DNA of 64,000 bases from Chachezhania antarctica (GTDB taxonomy: Bacteria > Pseudomonadota > Alphaproteobacteria > Rhodobacterales > Rhodobacteraceae), in NCBI RefSeq assembly GCF_003646465.1, contig NZ_QZEX01000007.1:189945-253944 (forward strand), read 5' to 3'. The notes under the pieces are model-generated. The model worked only from the letters and a program-made list of their open reading frames with translations, was not told where the DNA came from and ran no database searches. Below are positions 42,511 to 53,631 of the stretch, one piece after another (within the stretch, counting starts at the first letter, position 1; each line of letters starts with the position of its first letter). The translations under genes were made by a program, and so were the position numbers.

Positions 42511-43200
42511 ATGTCTGTCGATCAACCGACTGTCCTGGTTGTTGAGGACGAACTGGCCCAGCGCGAAGTGCTGGCCTACAATCTGGAAGCCGAAGGGTTC
42601 CGCGTGCTGAAGGCCGGGAACGGCGAAGAAGCTCTGTTGCTGGTGGATGAGGACGTCCCCGATATCATCGTGCTCGACTGGATGATGCCCAACCTGTCGG
42701 GGATCGAGGTCTGCCGCCGGCTGAAGACGCGCCCCGAAACCCGGGCCATCCCGATCATCATGCTCTCGGCGCGGTCGGAAGAGGTCGACAAGGTCCGGGG
42801 CCTGGAAACCGGCGCCGACGATTACGTCGTGAAGCCCTATTCGGTGATCGAACTGATGGCCCGCGTTCGGACCCAGCTGCGCCGCGTGCGTCCGTCGACC
42901 GTGGGCCTGCGGCTGGAATTCGACGACATCATCCTCGATGCCGAAACCCACAAGGTCAGCCGCTCGGACCTCCCCCTGAAACTGGGTCCGACAGAGTTTC
43001 GCCTCCTGTCCACCTTTATGGAAAAGCCGGGCCGGGTGTGGAGCCGCGAACAGCTGCTCGACCGTGTCTGGGGCCGCGACATCTATGTCGACACCCGCAC
43101 GGTGGATGTCCATATAGGCCGCCTGCGCAAGGCGCTGACCCAGCATGGCGGACCGGACCCGGTGCGCACCGTACGCGGTGCGGGGTATGCGCTGGGGTAG
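42511..43200 (+). CDS. phoB: Phosphate-regulon response regulator PhoB
   Basis: OmpR/PhoB-class regulator of 229 residues. The receiver has the acidic pair VVEDE, phosphoacceptor Asp56 in IIVLDWMMP and Lys108 in VVKPY. The C-terminal winged helix (about 130-229) carries KLGPTEFRLLSTFMEKPGRV and the recognition helix region DTRTVDVHIGRLRKAL. It binds Pho boxes such as the one at 36774. phoU ends 9 bases upstream. Being last in the operon puts phoB under its own control, separate from phoR. Confidence 0.96.
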   Translation: MSVDQPTVLVVEDELAQREVLAYNLEAEGFRVLKAGNGEEALLLVDEDVPDIIVLDWMMPNLSGIEVCRRLKTRPETRAIPIIMLSARSEEVDKVRGLETGADDYVVKPYSVIELMARVRTQLRRVRPSTVGLRLEFDDIILDAETHKVSRSDLPLKLGPTEFRLLSTFMEKPGRVWSREQLLDRVWGRDIYVDTRTVDVHIGRLRKALTQHGGPDPVRTVRGAGYALG

Positions 43201-43271
43201 GTGCGCCCCGCGCCCTTCCGTTTTCGCCCGCCCTCAATGTCCCGACGTTGGTTCCGCGGTCCGCGATTGGC

Positions 43272-43465
43272 GGTGCGTGGGAACCACGCACCCTACGTCG
43301 GCTTGGATCGGTTTGACGCAGGCCGGATCGCTCCTGACGGAGAGGCCGCTGTAGGGGGTGTGCTCTGCACGCACCTTCGCCCTCTGCCGGCGTGAGCGGT
43401 GCGTGGAAACCACGCACCCTACGGCGCCCAGGTCCGTGCCGTAGGGTGTGTGCTTCGCACGCACC
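43272..43465. repeat. Four copies of the GGTGCGTGG hairpin repeat
   Basis: Copies lie at 43272-43297, 43351-43375, 43398-43423 and 43441-43465. Two are perfect 9-bp hairpins (GGTGCGTGG-GAA/AAA-CCACGCACC) followed by CTACG; two are degenerate (GTAGGG followed by GGTGTG-type arms) and point the other way. They fill the 326-base gap between the convergent phoB and LysR genes, which holds no coding frame I accept. The same repeat occurs at 28635-28697. Confidence 0.75.
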
Positions 43466-43526
43466 ATCCCACGGCGACTTGGTTCCAAACGTTACCTCCT
43501 AGCGGCGCGTCGCAGCGTGGTGCGCG

Positions 43527-44432
43527 CTACCGTGGCAGGGTGTCCTCGGCCTCTGTCTGTCCCGCCAGCCAGTCGCGGAACTGCATCAGCTTGGCATCCG
43601 CCCCGGCTTGCGGCCAGACGAGGTAATAGGCCCCCGCAGCCTCTGTCGGCGCGGCGTCGAGCGCCACCAACTGTCCCGTCGCAAGCTCCCGGTCCACAAG
43701 GTAATCCGGCATCAGGGCCGCGCCCAGCCCGTGGCACGCGGCTTGCGTGATGGTTGAAAACTGGTCGTGCATCGTACCGGTCAGCGGATGGGCCTGGGTG
43801 ACGCCCTTGGCGTGGAACCAGTCGGCCCAGATGTCCGGACGCGTTCGAATGTGCAGCAGCGGCAGCCGCGCCAGATCTTCGGGGGCAGGGCGGCCGTTCG
43901 GCATCAGCGACGGCGCGGCGACCGGGATCAGCGCCTCGTGCTTCAAAAGCAGGCTGTCGCAACCGGGCCAGTGGCCGGTTCCATAGCGGATCGCGGCGTC
44001 GAAGGGTTCCTGCGCGAAGGCGAAGGCTTCCAGCCGCGTTGTCATGTTGATCGTGATCTCGGGGTGCCGCCGCGCGAAGTCCGGCAGCCGCGGCACCAGC
44101 CAGCGCATCCCGAACGCGGGCAGGATCGCAAGGCTCAGCGTCCCGCCGACGGGGGCGGTCTGCAGCCGCATCGTCGCCTCGGCCACCCGCGCCAGCACCG
44201 AACGGATCTCGGCCGCGTAAACATGCGCTTCGGGCGTCAGCACCAGCCGCCGGCCGTCCCGTCGCGCCAGCCGCATGCCCAACTGAGCCTCCAGCGCCTG
44301 CAATTGCCGGCTGACAGCGCCCTGCGTCAACGCCAGATCCTCGGCCGCCGACGACACGCTGCCCAGCCGATCCATCGCTTCGAGGATCCTCAGCGCCGAC
44401 ATCGACGGCAGCAATTTGCGCGCATAGGCCAT
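43527..44432 (-). CDS. LysR-family transcriptional regulator (GcvA-like)
   Basis: LTTR of 301 residues. The N-terminal winged helix (LPSMSALRILEAMDRLGSVS, TQGAVSRQLQALEAQLGMRL) is followed by a ligand-binding domain (SLAILPAFGMRWLVPRLPDF) of the GcvA/AmpR subgroup. It is divergent from the glutaryl-CoA dehydrogenase gene across 117 bases that hold a nested palindrome, so it very likely regulates that gene and itself, with glutarate or glutaryl-CoA as a possible inducer by analogy with GcdR. ATG 44432 is chosen; an in-frame ATG at 44474 would put the start inside the palindrome. Confidence 0.88.
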   Translation of the reverse strand: MAYARKLLPSMSALRILEAMDRLGSVSSAAEDLALTQGAVSRQLQALEAQLGMRLARRDGRRLVLTPEAHVYAAEIRSVLARVAEATMRLQTAPVGGTLSLAILPAFGMRWLVPRLPDFARRHPEITINMTTRLEAFAFAQEPFDAAIRYGTGHWPGCDSLLLKHEALIPVAAPSLMPNGRPAPEDLARLPLLHIRTRPDIWADWFHAKGVTQAHPLTGTMHDQFSTITQAACHGLGAALMPDYLVDRELATGQLVALDAAPTEAAGAYYLVWPQAGADAKLMQFRDWLAGQTEAEDTLPR

Positions 44433-44451
44433 GTATGAGCATTCCGCATAT

Positions 44452-44488
44452 ATCGAACTATGTGTATTTCTCATAGTTCGATGAGAAA
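44452..44488. promoter_or_regulatory. Nested palindromic operator between LysR gene and gcdH
   Basis: ATCGAACTATG (44452-44462) is exactly mirrored at 44472-44482 with a 9-base spacer. A second palindrome, TTTCTCAT-AGTTCG-ATGAGAAA (44467-44488), overlaps its right arm. Overlapping dyads in the middle of a divergent LTTR promoter region are what a recognition site plus activation site look like. Confidence 0.65.
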
Positions 44489-44549
44489 GTCTCGCTGTTT
44501 GTGCGGGGAGGTCTGGTATAGTGCGGGGCAACCGCAAGGGAGACATGCC

Positions 44550-45779
44550 ATGAACGTACAAGACACCAAACCCGCGCTGCGCGCGAAGGATGCCCCGAAC
44601 CTGAGCACCACCGACTGGGCCGACCCGTTCAAGCTTTCGGATCAGCTGACCGAAGACGAACGCATGGTGATGGACTCCGCCCGCGCCTATGCGCAGGAGA
44701 AGCTGCAGCCCCGGATCACCGAGGCTTTCGAAAACGAAACCGTCTCGCCCGAGATCTTCCCCGAAATGGGTGAAATGGGTCTGCTGGGCACCACGCTGCC
44801 GGAAGAGTACGGCGGGCTGGGCGCGGGCTACGTGACCTACGGCCTCGTCGCGCGCGAAGTGGAGCGGGTGGACAGCGGTTACCGGTCGATGATGTCGGTG
44901 CAGTCGTCCCTCGTGATTTATCCGATCTATGCCTATGGGTCGGAAGAGCAGCGGCAGAAATACCTGCCGAAGCTCGCCAGCGGCGAATGGATCGGCTGTT
45001 TCGGGCTGACGGAACCTGATGCAGGGTCCGATCCCGGCGGCATGAAGACCCGCGCCGAAAAAGTGCAGGGCGGGTATGTCCTGTCGGGGACGAAGATGTG
45101 GATCTCGAACGCACCGATCGCGGATGTGTTCGTCGTCTGGGCGAAATCCGATGCCCATGGCGGCAAGATCCGCGGCTTCATCCTTGAGAAAGGCATGAAG
45201 GGGCTGAGCGCGCCGAAAGTGGCCAACAAGATGTCTCTGCGTGCTTCGGTCACCGGCGAAATCGTGCTGGACGGCGTCGAGGTGCCGGAAGATGCGCTGC
45301 TGCCCAATGTCGAAGGTCTGAAAGGCCCGTTCGGCTGTCTGAACCGCGCGCGCTATGGCATCAGCTGGGGCGCGATGGGCGCGGCCGAGTTCTGCTGGCA
45401 CGCCGCCCGTCAATACGGGCTGGACCGGGTACAGTTCGGGCGGCCTTTGGCGCAGACGCAGCTGTTCCAGAAGAAACTGGCCGACATGCAGACGGAAATC
45501 GCCCTTGGCCTGCAAGGTTCGCTCCGCGTCGGGCGTCTGATGGACGAAGCCGCGGCCGCGCCGGAAATGGTGTCGATCGTCAAGCGCAACAACTGCGGCA
45601 AGGCGCTGGATGTCGCGCGGATGGCCCGCGACATGCATGGCGGCAACGGCATCAGCCTGGAATTCCAAGTGATCCGTCACATGGTGAACCTTGAAACGGT
45701 GAACACCTATGAAGGCACCCACGATGTCCACGCGCTGATCCTGGGCCGCGCCCAGACCGGCCTGCAGGCGTTCTTTTAA
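44550..45779 (+). CDS. gcdH: Glutaryl-CoA dehydrogenase
   Basis: FAD-dependent acyl-CoA dehydrogenase of 409 residues that oxidises and decarboxylates glutaryl-CoA to crotonyl-CoA in lysine and tryptophan breakdown. Motifs: [54 protein letters not shown], and the catalytic base Glu388 in [19 protein letters not shown]. The [15 protein letters not shown] ending and the [16 protein letters not shown] segment separate it from other acyl-CoA dehydrogenases. ATG 44550 follows AAGGGAG. It is monocistronic by spacing and divergent from its presumed LysR regulator. Confidence 0.92.
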   Translation: MNVQDTKPALRAKDAPNLSTTDWADPFKLSDQLTEDERMVMDSARAYAQEKLQPRITEAFENETVSPEIFPEMGEMGLLGTTLPEEYGGLGAGYVTYGLVAREVERVDSGYRSMMSVQSSLVIYPIYAYGSEEQRQKYLPKLASGEWIGCFGLTEPDAGSDPGGMKTRAEKVQGGYVLSGTKMWISNAPIADVFVVWAKSDAHGGKIRGFILEKGMKGLSAPKVANKMSLRASVTGEIVLDGVEVPEDALLPNVEGLKGPFGCLNRARYGISWGAMGAAEFCWHAARQYGLDRVQFGRPLAQTQLFQKKLADMQTEIALGLQGSLRVGRLMDEAAAAPEMVSIVKRNNCGKALDVARMARDMHGGNGISLEFQVIRHMVNLETVNTYEGTHDVHALILGRAQTGLQAFF

Positions 45780-45900
45780 GGGATCGCGCGGGCAGGGCGT
45801 CGATCTGACCCGGCATGGCACTCTTCACAGGGCTCGTGCGTTTCCTATGCTAGAGTAACCCCGGTCTCGCGTGGAGACCGGGCCAAAGGGGTGCCAGATT

Positions 45901-46242
45901 ATGCAGACGAAAAAGCTTACCGAAACCGTGTCCGTCGCCGGCCAGATCGATCCGGCAGATCTGCCCAAGCTTCATGCGCAGGGTTTCCGGTCTGTGGTAT
46001 GCAACCGCCCGGACGGCGAAGGCGACGACCAACCGCTGTTCGGAGAGATCGAGCGTGCCGCCGCCAATTGCTCGGTCGAGGCGCGCTATCTGCCGGTGTC
46101 CGGCCAGACCGGCCCGACGGGTGAACACGCCGAGGCGCTCAAGGACATGTGGGACGAGCTGCCGAAACCGGTGTTGCTGTTCTGCCGGTCAGGCAATCGC
46201 AGCGAGAACCTGTACCGCATGGCATCGCTGGACGACGCCTGA
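45901..46242 (+). CDS. DUF442/TIGR01244 phosphatase-like sulfur transferase
   Basis: Small protein of 113 residues with the N-terminal KLTETVSVAGQIDPADLPKL and the loop LLFCRSGNRSENLYRMAS. It matches the DUF442 family, in which the CRSGxR loop resembles rhodanese and dual-specificity phosphatases. In related genomes this domain is fused to or lies near beta-lactamase-like (Blh) sulfur dioxygenases and takes part in sulfide/persulfide metabolism; no such partner is next to it here. An ATG at 45901 with GGGG upstream is used. Confidence 0.85.
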   Translation: MQTKKLTETVSVAGQIDPADLPKLHAQGFRSVVCNRPDGEGDDQPLFGEIERAAANCSVEARYLPVSGQTGPTGEHAEALKDMWDELPKPVLLFCRSGNRSENLYRMASLDDA

Positions 46243-46247
46243 GACAC

Positions 46248-46290
46248 TTGTCCGGGCGCAACGGGCAGGTGCCGCGTTGCGCCCGAACAA
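46248..46290. terminator. 15-bp hairpin after the DUF442 gene
   Basis: TTGTCCGGGCGCAAC (46248-46262) pairs with 46276-46290 at 14 of 15 positions, with a 13-base loop, 6 bases after the stop. It is probably the 3' end of the DUF442 message although no T-run follows. The rest of the 292-base gap to the sulfotransferase shows no gene. Confidence 0.6.
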
Positions 46291-46534
46291 ACTTCGCAGA
46301 CGCGTTTCCCAATCCTGGGCACACTTGATCGATCATACCGTCGATATGTTGTTCGGGCCGATCGTTATCCATTAATCTGTATTATGGTGAATAAGTGGAA
46401 GCGAAACCTCCCGCATGTCCTTGAGCATTGCCCGATCCTGGTGCTAGAAACGCTGGAATTGCAGCGCCCTTCGGGACAGGCCTCAGGCGGTCGGTGTTGG
46501 TGGCGCGTGTCTTCCGGCAAGGACCATCCAGACC

Positions 46535-47461
46535 GTGTATCCCCAGATCCAGCGACAGGCGCTTCGGGCCAACAAGGCCGCCAATATCGTCTACCTGAAC
46601 AATCCGAAGGTCGGGTGTTCGACGATCAAGAACATCCTTTGGAACAGCCTTGCCGATGAGCCGCGCGCCCGGAAAGTCGATGTGCACGATGTCGAGGCAT
46701 CGCCCTTCGACAACCGGATCGACCAGATGGACTGGCTGGCGGACGCGCGGATCTTCACCTTCGTGCGCAATCCGTTCGTGCGCGTCGTCTCGGCCTACCT
46801 GAACAAGATCGCGGATCAGAAGCCGATCCAGTGGTCGCATTTCGTGCGGCGCTACGGTGTCGATTCCGGTCCGGTGATCGGCTTCGATGCGTTCATCAAA
46901 CTGATCTCGGAAGACGCCCCGGAACGGCTGGATCCGCACTGGCGGCCGCAGCATCTGAACCTGATGTATCCGTTCGTGCAGCCCAACATGATGGGCAAGC
47001 TGGAACGTATGGACGATCTGCTGCCGCAGGTTCTGGAGCGTTACCTTGGCCTGCCGCCTGCCCCCGTCAAGCGCAAGAGCCGCCATGGCACCAACGCCGG
47101 CGCAACCTACCTGGACTACTTCCGGAACCGCGACACGCTGGACCGCGTGCTGGCGCTTTATGCCGAGGATTTCCGGTACTTCGGCTATGCGACCGATCTG
47201 GACGCACCCGTCGAAGGCACGGATCTTCCGCCATCTTCGGACCACCGGCATGACAGGCTGGCCGCGCTGTCCGATTTTCGCCGCGCCGGCTCTGCGTCGG
47301 ATCGTGCGGACGCGCTCTCGCGGCTGGACACGCTCGTTCAGGCCGACGCGATGGCGCGTGATGATGGTTTCGTGGGCGCATGGCTGGCCAACGTGAAGCA
47401 GAAATCGGATGCGAAGCCGGTGAAACCCCGTGCGCAGGCTGGCGTTTCTCCCGGCAGTTGA
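46535..47461 (+). CDS. Sulfotransferase-family protein
   Basis: Protein of 308 residues with the two PAPS-binding signatures of carbohydrate/heparan-type sulfotransferases (sulfotransferase family 2): the 5'-phosphosulfate loop NNPKVGCSTIKNIL at residues about 22-35, and the 3'-phosphate motif FTFVRNPFVRVVSAYLNK at about 73-90. It lacks a signal or membrane segment, so it acts on a cytoplasmic acceptor, probably a sugar or lipid precursor. Translation begins at a GTG (46535), with AAGGACC upstream. The C-terminal 60 residues are low in complexity. Both neighbours are unrelated and spaced by more than 250 bases; the acceptor is unknown. Confidence 0.82.
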   Translation: MYPQIQRQALRANKAANIVYLNNPKVGCSTIKNILWNSLADEPRARKVDVHDVEASPFDNRIDQMDWLADARIFTFVRNPFVRVVSAYLNKIADQKPIQWSHFVRRYGVDSGPVIGFDAFIKLISEDAPERLDPHWRPQHLNLMYPFVQPNMMGKLERMDDLLPQVLERYLGLPPAPVKRKSRHGTNAGATYLDYFRNRDTLDRVLALYAEDFRYFGYATDLDAPVEGTDLPPSSDHRHDRLAALSDFRRAGSASDRADALSRLDTLVQADAMARDDGFVGAWLANVKQKSDAKPVKPRAQAGVSPGS

Positions 47462-47682
47462 CCCCCCGACGGTGCCCCGGCAGCAACCGGGTTGCGGGCA
47501 CGATCCTGCCAATGCATGCTCACCTGCGGCGTTTTGCCTGTCATCTGTCAGGGTCAAGGGCGCAAATGCGGAATTCCGTTTCGTCATGCGGTATTGGCAC
47601 CTGTATCTTTCCACACTAACATCCCGCCCATGGAAGAGTCGCGGCGTTTCCGAACGCACGTGACGATGGGAGGATAACCGAC

Positions 47683-47729
47683 ATGCGCATCTGTTGCGTG
47701 ACGTCACCGGTCAGACCGGAGGCACTGTC

Positions 47730-47733
<4 letters not shown>
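47683..47733 (+). CDS. 16-codon upstream leader frame with tandem Cys codons
   Basis: A short frame reads MRICCVTSPVRPEALS and stops in TGA. It has a strong GGGAGGA site 8 bases before its ATG. Its TGA overlaps the ATG of the acyl-CoA synthetase (ATGA, 47730-47733), so translation of the synthetase could depend on it. The tandem Cys codons 4 and 5 look like the sensing codons of cysteine-responsive leader peptides described in other bacteria. Whether this one is translated is unproven; chance cannot be excluded for so short a frame. Confidence 0.5.
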
Positions 47734-49444
<1,711 letters not shown>

Positions 49445-49448
<4 letters not shown>

Positions 49449-50755
49449 CGACCACGCCCACAGATGCCGAAATCGGCGCCTATATCGCCAAGGCCGGTGC
49501 CGATGCCTGGGTTGTTCCGGGGCTCGGCGATGACGTTGCCCGCCGCGAGATCAAAAAGGTCGGCATCATCGGTGCCGGGACCATGGGCGGCGGGATCTCG
49601 ATGAACTTCGCCACCGCCGGGTTCGACGTGACCATCGTCGAAACCAAGCAGGACGCGCTGGACCGCGGGCTTGGCGTGGTGCGCGCGAACTACCAGCGGT
49701 CGGCCGAACGCGGCCGTTTCCCGGTTGAAGAGGTCGACGAGCGCATGGCCCGTTACGAGGGCGCGCTGTCGATGGATGCGCTGGCCGAATGCGACCTCGT
49801 GATCGAGGCCGTGTTCGAGAACATGGACTTGAAGAAGGAAATCTTCGGCAACCTCGACCGTATCGTGAAGCCGGGTGCGATCCTGGCCACGAATACCTCG
49901 GCCTTGGATATCGACGAGATTGCGACGGCCACCAAGCGTCCCGAAGACGTTATCGGGCTGCATTTCTTTTCGCCCGCCAACGTCATGAAACTGCTGGAAA
50001 TCGTTCGCGCGGATCACACGGCGGACGATGTCGTCGCAACGTCCATGGACCTGGCCAAGACGATCAACAAGATCGCGGTTCTGGTCGGTGTCTGCCCCGG
50101 TTTCGTGGGCAACCGCATCCTGTTCGCGCGTCAGAAGCAAGCCAACAAGCTGATCTACAAGGGCGTCATGCCCTGGGACATCGACGCCGCCCTGAACACG
50201 TTCGGATTCAAGATGGGGCCGTTTCAGATGTCGGACCTTGCGGGCCTCGACATCGGCTGGTCCAAGGGCGCCACCACGGCGAACCCCATCCGCGACGCAT
50301 TGTGCGAACTTGATCGCCGCGGGCAGAAGACCAAGGCGGGCTATTACGACTATGGCGACGATCGCAAGGGCGTTCCGTCGGACGTGACGGCGAAGATCAT
50401 CCGCGACATCACCGGCGCCGAACCGTCGACGATGGGCCCGGACGAGATCATCGAGACCTGCATCTACCCGATGATCAACGAAGGCGTTAAGATCCTTGAA
50501 GAAAACAAGGCGCAGCGCGCGTCCGACATCGACGTGGTCTGGCTGAACGGCTACGGCTGGCCCGCCGACAAGGGCGGCCCGATGTTCTATGGCGACATGG
50601 TCGGCGCCAAGGCGGTTCTGGCGAAGATGGAAGAGCTGACGGCGGATGATCCCGAGTTCGCACCGGCCGAAACGCTGAAGGAACTCGCCGCAAGTGACGG
50701 AAAATTCAAGGAAATCGACACGGGCGGCCTGAAGACCGGAAAGGATGCGGCATGA
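49445..50755 (+). CDS. 3-hydroxyacyl-CoA dehydrogenase
   Basis: NAD-dependent dehydrogenase of 436 residues. The Rossmann motif [20 protein letters not shown] begins near residue 38 after a leader of 35 residues; the catalytic region is SALDIDEIA...[15 protein letters not shown], and the C-terminal 3HCDH domain is duplicated ([20 protein letters not shown] and [20 protein letters not shown]). It oxidises 3-hydroxyacyl-CoA to 3-ketoacyl-CoA. There is no hydratase domain, unlike FadB; the separate hydratase gene follows with a 4-base overlap. The N-terminal 35 residues are atypical and of unknown use. Confidence 0.92.
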
Positions 50756-51525
50756 CCGAATTCATCACGACCGAACGCAAGGGAAACGTGTTCATCGTCA
50801 CGATGAACCGTCCCGAGGTCTACAATTCCGTTCACCCTCCGATGCATCACGAGATGCACGAGGCCTGGCAGGAATACGAGGCCGACACCAGCCTGTGGTG
50901 TGCGATCCTGACGGGCGCGGGCCCCAAGGCGTTCTCGGCGGGTAATGACCTGAAATACACCGCCTCGGGCGGGAAGATGAAAGGCCCGGACAGCGGTTTT
51001 GCCGGGCTTTCCAACAACTTCACCCGCGAAAAGCCGATCATCGCCGCGGTGAACGGCTTTGCCATGGGCGGCGGGTTTGAAACCGCGATGGCCTGCGATC
51101 TTCTGATCGCGGCGGAAAACGCCACCTTTGCCCTGCCCGAGGTCAAGGTGGGCTTCTTCGCGGCTGCGGGCGGCGTGCAGATGCTGACCCGCTTCGTGCC
51201 GCGCAAGATCGCGAACGAGATGATCCTGACCGGCCGCCATATCGACGCCGCGGAAGCCAAGGCCATCGGTATCGCCAATGACGTGGTTCCGCAGGACAAG
51301 CTGATGGAGGCCGCGATGGAGAAGGCCGCCCAGATCACGTCGGTCTCGCCCTCGGCGGTGAAGGCATCGAAGCGGGTTCTGAACGGTATGGATACCGGGC
51401 ATACCTTTGCCGAGAGCATGGAATACAGCCGCAAGGTCATCATGGACCTGCGCGAAACCGAAGATTTCAATGAAGGCGTGACCGCATTCGTCGAGAAGCG
51501 CGCGCCGAAATGGCTTGGGCACTGA
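50752..51525 (+). CDS. Enoyl-CoA hydratase/isomerase family protein
   Basis: Crotonase-fold enzyme of 257 residues. The CoA/oxyanion segments SAGNDLKYT and NGFAMGGGFETAMACDLLIA, and the second segment ALPEVKVGFFAAAGGVQML, are in place. Both glutamates expected of a hydratase (in GGGFETAMACD and LPEVKVG) are present, so water addition to an enoyl-CoA is likely. The gene overlaps the dehydrogenase by 4 bases, and the acyl-CoA dehydrogenase begins 21 bases later, so the three enzymes are made together. Confidence 0.9.
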   Translation: MTEFITTERKGNVFIVTMNRPEVYNSVHPPMHHEMHEAWQEYEADTSLWCAILTGAGPKAFSAGNDLKYTASGGKMKGPDSGFAGLSNNFTREKPIIAAVNGFAMGGGFETAMACDLLIAAENATFALPEVKVGFFAAAGGVQMLTRFVPRKIANEMILTGRHIDAAEAKAIGIANDVVPQDKLMEAAMEKAAQITSVSPSAVKASKRVLNGMDTGHTFAESMEYSRKVIMDLRETEDFNEGVTAFVEKRAPKWLGH

Positions 51526-51546
51526 GCCTAAGCAGGAGGAGATGAG

Positions 51547-52851
51547 ATGGAAGGTTCTTTGAACTTGATGAACCTCGAGATGTCAGAGGGCGCCAAGCCC
51601 TTGCTCGAGAAGGTCATCCGGCATATCCGCGACAACGTGGATCCCTACACGGAAGAATTCTACAAGCTGGGCGAAGGCCGCGAAAACCGCTGGTCCTACA
51701 CCGATGAACAGCTGGCCCTGCTGGAGCAGATGAAGAACAAGGCGCGCGAGGCGGGTCTGTGGAACTTCTTCCTGCCCGATGCGGAAACCGGCGAAGGACT
51801 GTCGAACCTCGATTATGCCTATATCGCGGTGGAACTGGGCAAGAACCCGTTGGCGTCGCAGTCGATGAACTGCTCGGCGCCCGACACGGGCAACATGGAA
51901 GTGCTGGAGCGTGTCGGCACGCCCGAGCAGAAGGAAAAGTGGCTGAAGCCGCTTCTGGCGGGCGAAATCCGGTCGGCCTTTGCAATGACCGAACCCGATG
52001 TGGCGTCGTCGGACGCGAAGAACATCGGCACGCGCGCGGTGCTGGAAAACGGCGAATGGGTGATCAACGGGGAGAAGTACTATATCTCCGGCGCGGGCGA
52101 TCCGCGGTGCAAGATCATGATCACCATGGTAAAGACCTCCCCCGATGCTAAGCCGTTCCGACAGCAAAGCCAGATCCTGGTGCCCATGGACACGCCGGGG
52201 GTCGAGGTGCTGGGCCCGATGAACGTTTTCGGGGAAGACGACGCGCCCCACGGCCACATGCATATCCGCTTTACCGATGTGCGGGTGCCGGAGGAAAATA
52301 TCCTCTGGGGCGAAGGCCGCGGGTTCGAGATCTCGCAGCTGCGCCTCGGCCCCGGGCGGATTCACCACTGCATGCGGTCTATCGGTCAGGCTGAAAAGGC
52401 ACTGGACCTGATGCTTGCGCGCGGGATCAGCCGCGAGGCGTTCGGCAAGAAGATCATCGATCTTGGCAAGAACATGGAAACCATCTCCCGCGCCCGGATC
52501 GAGATTGAGGCGATGCGCATGATGGTTCTGAAAGCCGCCAAGGCGATGGACGTCATGGGCAACAAGGAAGCCCGCATCTGGGTGTCGGCGATCAAGGCGA
52601 TGGTGCCCGAAAAGGTCTGCAACATCATCGATCAGGCGATCCAGGTGCACGGTGCCACGGGGATCTCCCAGTGGACCCCGCTTGCCGGCATGTACACCAG
52701 CCAGCGCACGCTGCGCCTGGCCGATGGGCCGGACGAGGTGCACCATGCCGTCGTGGCGCGGGCAGAGCGCAAGGAATTCGAAGCCTCGAACGATCGCCAG
52801 TCGGCCGTGTCGGAGCTAGTGATGACCGCTCAGAAATTCGCGGGGCCGTAA
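51547..52851 (+). CDS. Acyl-CoA dehydrogenase (ACAD10/11-like)
   Basis: FAD enzyme of 434 residues. FAMTEPDVASSDAKNIGT and YYISGAGDPRCKIMITMVKT are the FAD and substrate segments; HMHIRFTDVRVPEENILWGE is typical. The C-terminus ATGISQWTPLAGMYTSQRTL and RLADGPDEVHHAVVARAE lacks the YEGT base of short-chain enzymes and instead has the DGPDEVH form of ACAD10/11 and related long or branched-chain enzymes. The first 60 residues are charged and atypical. Substrate unknown; it should supply the enoyl-CoA for the hydratase. Confidence 0.88.
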   Translation: MEGSLNLMNLEMSEGAKPLLEKVIRHIRDNVDPYTEEFYKLGEGRENRWSYTDEQLALLEQMKNKAREAGLWNFFLPDAETGEGLSNLDYAYIAVELGKNPLASQSMNCSAPDTGNMEVLERVGTPEQKEKWLKPLLAGEIRSAFAMTEPDVASSDAKNIGTRAVLENGEWVINGEKYYISGAGDPRCKIMITMVKTSPDAKPFRQQSQILVPMDTPGVEVLGPMNVFGEDDAPHGHMHIRFTDVRVPEENILWGEGRGFEISQLRLGPGRIHHCMRSIGQAEKALDLMLARGISREAFGKKIIDLGKNMETISRARIEIEAMRMMVLKAAKAMDVMGNKEARIWVSAIKAMVPEKVCNIIDQAIQVHGATGISQWTPLAGMYTSQRTLRLADGPDEVHHAVVARAERKEFEASNDRQSAVSELVMTAQKFAGP

Positions 52852-52854
52852 ACC

Positions 52855-53628
52855 ATGGCAAACATGTTTGATCTGACGGGAAAGGTGGCGCTGTTGACCG
52901 GCGCCTCCAAGGGCATGGGGCTTGCGATGGCACAGGGCCTGGCCGAAAACGGCGCGACGGTCGTGATCTCGTCCCGCAAGCAGGACCAGCTGGACGAGGC
53001 CGCCGCGGGCATCAACAAGGCCGTGGGGCGCGATGCGGCGGTCGGCATCGCCTGCAACATCGGCTACCCCGAGCAGGTCGAGGCGCTGGTCGCCAAGACC
53101 CGCTCGCAGGTCGGGCCCGTCGACATCCTTGTCGGCAATGCGGGGGTGAACCCCTATTACGGCTCGATCACCGATATCCCGGACGACGCCTACGAGAAGA
53201 CCATGAAGTCGAACGTGCAGTCCGACCTGTGGCTGGCGAAGGCCGTGATGGGCGACATGATCGAAAAGGGCGAAGGCTCGATGATGTTCACGTCGTCCAT
53301 CGGGGCCTTCAAGCCGTCCACATCGCTGGGCGTCTACGGCATGTCGAAGCTGGCACTGATCGGGCTGATCCGGAACCTCGCGGCCGAGCTTGGCCCCAAG
53401 GGCATCCGCGTCAACGCGATCTGCCCCGGCCTGATAAAGACCGACTTCGCGAAGGAGCTGTGGTCGAACCCGGCCGCCAAGGAACGGGCGGAAAACGACA
53501 TCCCGCTGCGCCGCCTGGGCGAGGCCGAGGACTTGGCAGGGCTTGCCGTGTTCCTGGGCTCTGCCGCCAGCCGATACATCACCGGACAGGCCATCACGGT
53601 CGACGGTGGCAGCGTGATGTGGACCTGA
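52855..53628 (+). CDS. SDR-family oxidoreductase
   Basis: Classical short-chain dehydrogenase of 257 residues. TGASKGMGLAMAQGLAENGA (cofactor), NAGVNPYYGSITDIP, catalytic Ser in FTSSIGAFKPS, Tyr-x3-Lys in GVYGMSKLAL, and the C-terminal SRYITGQAITVDGGSVMW. FabG/DHRS4-like branch by overall pattern. It starts 3 bases after the acyl-CoA dehydrogenase, and the second SDR begins 3 bases after its stop. It probably reduces or oxidises a keto/hydroxy group of the operon's substrate. Confidence 0.88.
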   Translation: MANMFDLTGKVALLTGASKGMGLAMAQGLAENGATVVISSRKQDQLDEAAAGINKAVGRDAAVGIACNIGYPEQVEALVAKTRSQVGPVDILVGNAGVNPYYGSITDIPDDAYEKTMKSNVQSDLWLAKAVMGDMIEKGEGSMMFTSSIGAFKPSTSLGVYGMSKLALIGLIRNLAAELGPKGIRVNAICPGLIKTDFAKELWSNPAAKERAENDIPLRRLGEAEDLAGLAVFLGSAASRYITGQAITVDGGSVMWT

Positions 53629-53631
53629 CCC

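Noticed and set aside
43272-43465. Possible CRISPR array from repeated 25-bp units
   Set aside because: Only four diverged copies in mixed orientation with unequal spacers, no cas genes nearby, and the same unit occurs as a pair elsewhere, so it is a hairpin repeat family.
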